Source: Acholeplasma sp. CAG:878
GTDB lineage: Bacteria; Bacillota_I; Bacilli_A; RF39; UBA660
Length of the DNA stretch: 52,018 bases
Direction of reading: 5' to 3'
Assembly: GCA_000432255.1 (NCBI GenBank)
Contig: HF989912.1
Location: 1-52,018 of the forward strand
Shown here one piece after another: positions 49,802 to 52,018 of the stretch. The position numbers were made by a program, and so were the translations under genes. The notes under the pieces are model-generated. The model had not been told where the DNA came from, made no database searches, and saw only the letters and a list, made by a program, of their open reading frames with translations. Numbering within the stretch: position 1 is the first letter of the stretch; every line of letters begins with the position of its first letter.

Positions 49802-51766
49802 ATGGTAGAAAAAAGAATAAATGAGATACTTGAAATATTAAAAAAAGCTAATTATGAGTATTACGTTTTAGATAATCCCACTTTAACCGATCAAGAATAC
49901 GATAGATACATGCAAGAATTAACTAAATTAGAACTCGAACACCCAGAATTATCCAGTGAAGATTCACCAACTAAAAGAGTCGGTGGTGAAGTAGTTAATA
50001 GTTTTAAGAAAGTTGTTCATGAAAAACCAATGTTATCATTAGGAAATGTTTTTAATGAAACAGATATAAATAATTTTGATGAAAGAATAAAAAAAGAAGT
50101 CAAACCGGAATATGTTTGTGAACTTAAAATTGATGGGCTTGCCGTATCGTTACTATATGAAAAAGGTAAATTAGTAAGAGGTGCGACACGAGGTGATGGT
50201 GTAACTGGGGAGGATATAACTCACAATGTGCGAACCATTAAATCGGTTCCCCTTGTATTAACAGAACCAGTTGACATAGAGGTCCGTGGCGAAATATATA
50301 TGCCAAAATCATCTTTTGAAAAGTTAAATGATGAAAGAAGAAAAAATGGAGAAGACGTCCTTGCAAACCCAAGAAATGCTGCTGCAGGAAGTGTACGACA
50401 ATTAGATTCTAAAATAGCTGCTTCAAGAGGGTTAGCTTGTTTTATATACCATTTACCTAATCCAGAAGATTATAATATTAAGACTCATTTCGAAGCATTA
50501 CAATTTATGAAAAAATTAGGATTTGTTGTAAATCCAAATATAAGATTAGTAAAGAATATAGATGAAGTATTAGAATATATTGACGAATGGACTAAAAAAA
50601 GACCAAATTTACCATATGAAATCGATGGAATAGTAATAAAAGTAAATGATATAAAAATGCAACAAATTTTAGGCTTTACAACAAAATATCCTAAGTGGGC
50701 TACAGCATACAAATTTCCCGCAACTGAAGTTTTAACAAAATTAAAAGATGTTATTTTTACAGTTGGAAGAACTGGACAAGTAACTCCTAACGCAGTTTTA
50801 GAACCAGTTAGATTAGCAGGTTCTATAATATCGCGTGCTACTCTTCATAATGAAGATTATTGCTTGAATAAAAATATTAAAATAGGTGATATAGTTTCAA
50901 TTAGAAAAGCAGGAGATGTTATTCCAGAAGTTGTCGAAGTAAAAAAAGAAAGACGCGATGGAAGTGAAAAAAAATTTAAAATGACATCTATTTGTCCAAT
51001 TTGTCATAGTAAATTAGTAAAAAAAGATAAAAGTTATTACTGTGTTAATGAAGAATGCGATAAAAAAAATATTGAAAATTTGCTTCACTTTGTTGAACGA
51101 GATGCAATGTTTATTGAAGGATTTGGGGATGCTATAGTAGAAGATTTTTATAATTTAGGTTATTTAAAAATTTGTGTTGATTATTATGAATTATATAAGC
51201 ATAAAGAAAAAATTATGGAATTAGAGGGTTTTGGAGAAAAGAAAATATCTAATTTATTAAACAGCATAGAAAAAAGTAAAAATAATTCATTAGAAAGATT
51301 ATTGTTTGGACTTGGGATTAGATATGTAGGCAGTAAAACTGCAAAAATATTAGCATCTTATTATGGAAACATTGATAATTTAATTAAAGCAAGTTATGAA
51401 GATTTAATTAAAATTCATGATATAGGTGAAGTAATTGGGAATAGTGTTTTAGAGTATTTTAAAAATCAAGATAATTTATTGATAATCGAAAAATTAAAAC
51501 AACACGGAATTAATATGGATTATTTGGGTAAAAAAACGAGTAATAAATTTTCTTCAAAAACATTTGTACTTACAGGCAGTTTAGAAAAATTAACTAGAAA
51601 TGAAGCAAAAGAAAAAATCGAAAGTTTAGGTGGCAACGTAAGTGGAAGTGTTAGTAAAAAAACATCTTATGTTGTTGTTGGAAAAGACCCTGGAAGTAAA
51701 TATGATGAAGCTTTAAAATTAGGCATTGAAATATGGAATGAAGAAGAATTTTTAAAAAATTTATAA
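49802..51766 (+). CDS. ligA: NAD-dependent DNA ligase LigA
   Basis: Seals nicks in replication and repair. 654 residues: domain Ia (YYVLDNPTLTDQEYDRYM, NAD binding), adenylation domain with nucleophile Lys109 in CELKIDGLAVS, RGDGVTGEDITHNVRTI, OB fold, the four-Cys zinc finger (CPICHSKL ... CVNEECD), helix-hairpin-helix repeats, and a C-terminal BRCT domain (FVLTGSLEKLTRNEAKEKIE). Start 49802 follows GGTGATAAT; upstream in-frame codons lie before the ribosome site. In Bacillus camS follows ligA; here a different gene does. Confidence 0.97.
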   Translation: MVEKRINEILEILKKANYEYYVLDNPTLTDQEYDRYMQELTKLELEHPELSSEDSPTKRVGGEVVNSFKKVVHEKPMLSLGNVFNETDINNFDERIKKEVKPEYVCELKIDGLAVSLLYEKGKLVRGATRGDGVTGEDITHNVRTIKSVPLVLTEPVDIEVRGEIYMPKSSFEKLNDERRKNGEDVLANPRNAAAGSVRQLDSKIAASRGLACFIYHLPNPEDYNIKTHFEALQFMKKLGFVVNPNIRLVKNIDEVLEYIDEWTKKRPNLPYEIDGIVIKVNDIKMQQILGFTTKYPKWATAYKFPATEVLTKLKDVIFTVGRTGQVTPNAVLEPVRLAGSIISRATLHNEDYCLNKNIKIGDIVSIRKAGDVIPEVVEVKKERRDGSEKKFKMTSICPICHSKLVKKDKSYYCVNEECDKKNIENLLHFVERDAMFIEGFGDAIVEDFYNLGYLKICVDYYELYKHKEKIMELEGFGEKKISNLLNSIEKSKNNSLERLLFGLGIRYVGSKTAKILASYYGNIDNLIKASYEDLIKIHDIGEVIGNSVLEYFKNQDNLLIIEKLKQHGINMDYLGKKTSNKFSSKTFVLTGSLEKLTRNEAKEKIESLGGNVSGSVSKKTSYVVVGKDPGSKYDEALKLGIEIWNEEEFLKNL

Positions 51767-51824
51767 AGAACTTTTAAAATTTTAACTTTTTTGATATAAT
51801 GTTATAAAATATGGAGGTAATAAT

Positions 51825-52018
51825 ATGAATGGAAACGAATTCAATTCAAATAGAGAACAAAATTATCAAGGCACAAGACCAATGACTGGGGTAGTTGGAC
51901 AATCATCTAATCAACAAACTACAAATCATTCGTTTTATCAAGAATCAAGTCAACCAAGTCAAATGGCAAGAGAACCAAGACCAACGGTTCAACCAAATGT
52001 GGCAGGACAACCAAGACC
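51825..52018 (+). CDS. Q/N/P-rich low-complexity protein, partial (runs off the right edge)
   Basis: The first 64 codons are visible: MNGNEFNSNREQNYQGTRPM followed by a Gln/Asn/Ser/Pro-rich, disordered stretch with repeated QP(S/R/N) and PRPT-type segments. No signal peptide at the N-terminus. TGGAGGTAATAAT and TATAAT (about 51794-51799) give good initiation signals. The folded part, if any, lies outside the window, so no function is assigned. Confidence 0.7.
   Translation, partial: MNGNEFNSNREQNYQGTRPMTGVVGQSSNQQTTNHSFYQESSQPSQMAREPRPTVQPNVAGQPR

Overview
The window is a 52 kb piece of an AT-rich (about 30% GC by eye) chromosome from a low-GC, spore-forming member of the Bacilli. Evidence: a class B RNase P RNA, a T-box in front of thrS, 16S-type Shine-Dalgarno sites (GAGGTG/GGAGG) before most genes, and many gene neighbourhoods also found in Bacillus subtilis: recU-ponA, gpsB-rnpB, ymfM-pgsA, yqfQ/nfo/yqfT, sodA-pbpA-rpmG, gerE/gerM, rpsB-tsf, yutH/yutI. 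TGA is used as a stop (for example the ATGA overlap at 4868-4871), so the standard bacterial code applies. The very low GC and the gene content suggest an uncultured gut-type Bacilli lineage (RF39/Erysipelotrichales/Turicibacter-like); the exact taxon cannot be fixed from sequence alone.

Layout. 1-5.5 kb: cell wall and division block (PBP1, RecU, GpsB), RNase P RNA, RodZ-like protein and PgsA. 5.5-7.4 kb: a broken exosporium-type collagen-like gene whose two ends flank a CmpB-like membrane protein gene, then a WYL regulator. 7.5-17.9 kb: housekeeping genes (RdgB/HAM1, TypA, Nfo, SOD, PBP2, L33, EF-P), a GspF/prepilin peptidase pair and the YqfQ and YqfT proteins. 18-21.6 kb: heterodimeric ABC exporter. 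21.7-27.8 kb: accessory region with a large Cys-rich secreted protein, tandemly duplicated lipoproteins, a Fic protein with an ordered array of operator-like boxes, and gene relics. 27.9-34.4 kb: recA, herA-like ATPase, rny, T-box and thrS. 34.5-36.1 kb: two tandem paralogous genes of unknown function. 36.3-38.3 kb: tRNA-Arg and a sporulation cluster (gerM, gerE, spoIIIAH) with recognisable sigma-E and sigma-K type promoters. 38.3-41.9 kb: rpsB-tsf and a pilin-like gene broken by one stop codon. 42-45.4 kb: ATP-grasp protein and MurT/GatD. 45.5-49.2 kb: Ppx/GppA-like protein, CotY/Z-like coat protein, DUF1292 protein, YutH-like coat protein, NifU-like protein, S1 protein. 49.2-52 kb: five-tRNA operon, ligA and the start of a Q/P/N-rich gene.

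How the genes work together. PBP1, PBP2, GpsB, RodZ-like protein and MurT/GatD form a wall-synthesis set, but GatD lacks both members of the glutaminase catalytic pair. SpoIIIAH, GerE, GerM, CotY/Z-like, YutH-like, YqfQ-like proteins and the collagen-like remnants indicate sporulation with a coat and probably an exosporium. GspF and prepilin peptidase would process and assemble a type IV pilin-like fibre; the only pilin-like gene in the window is interrupted by a stop codon. No CRISPR array, prophage, IS element or recognised defence operon was found.
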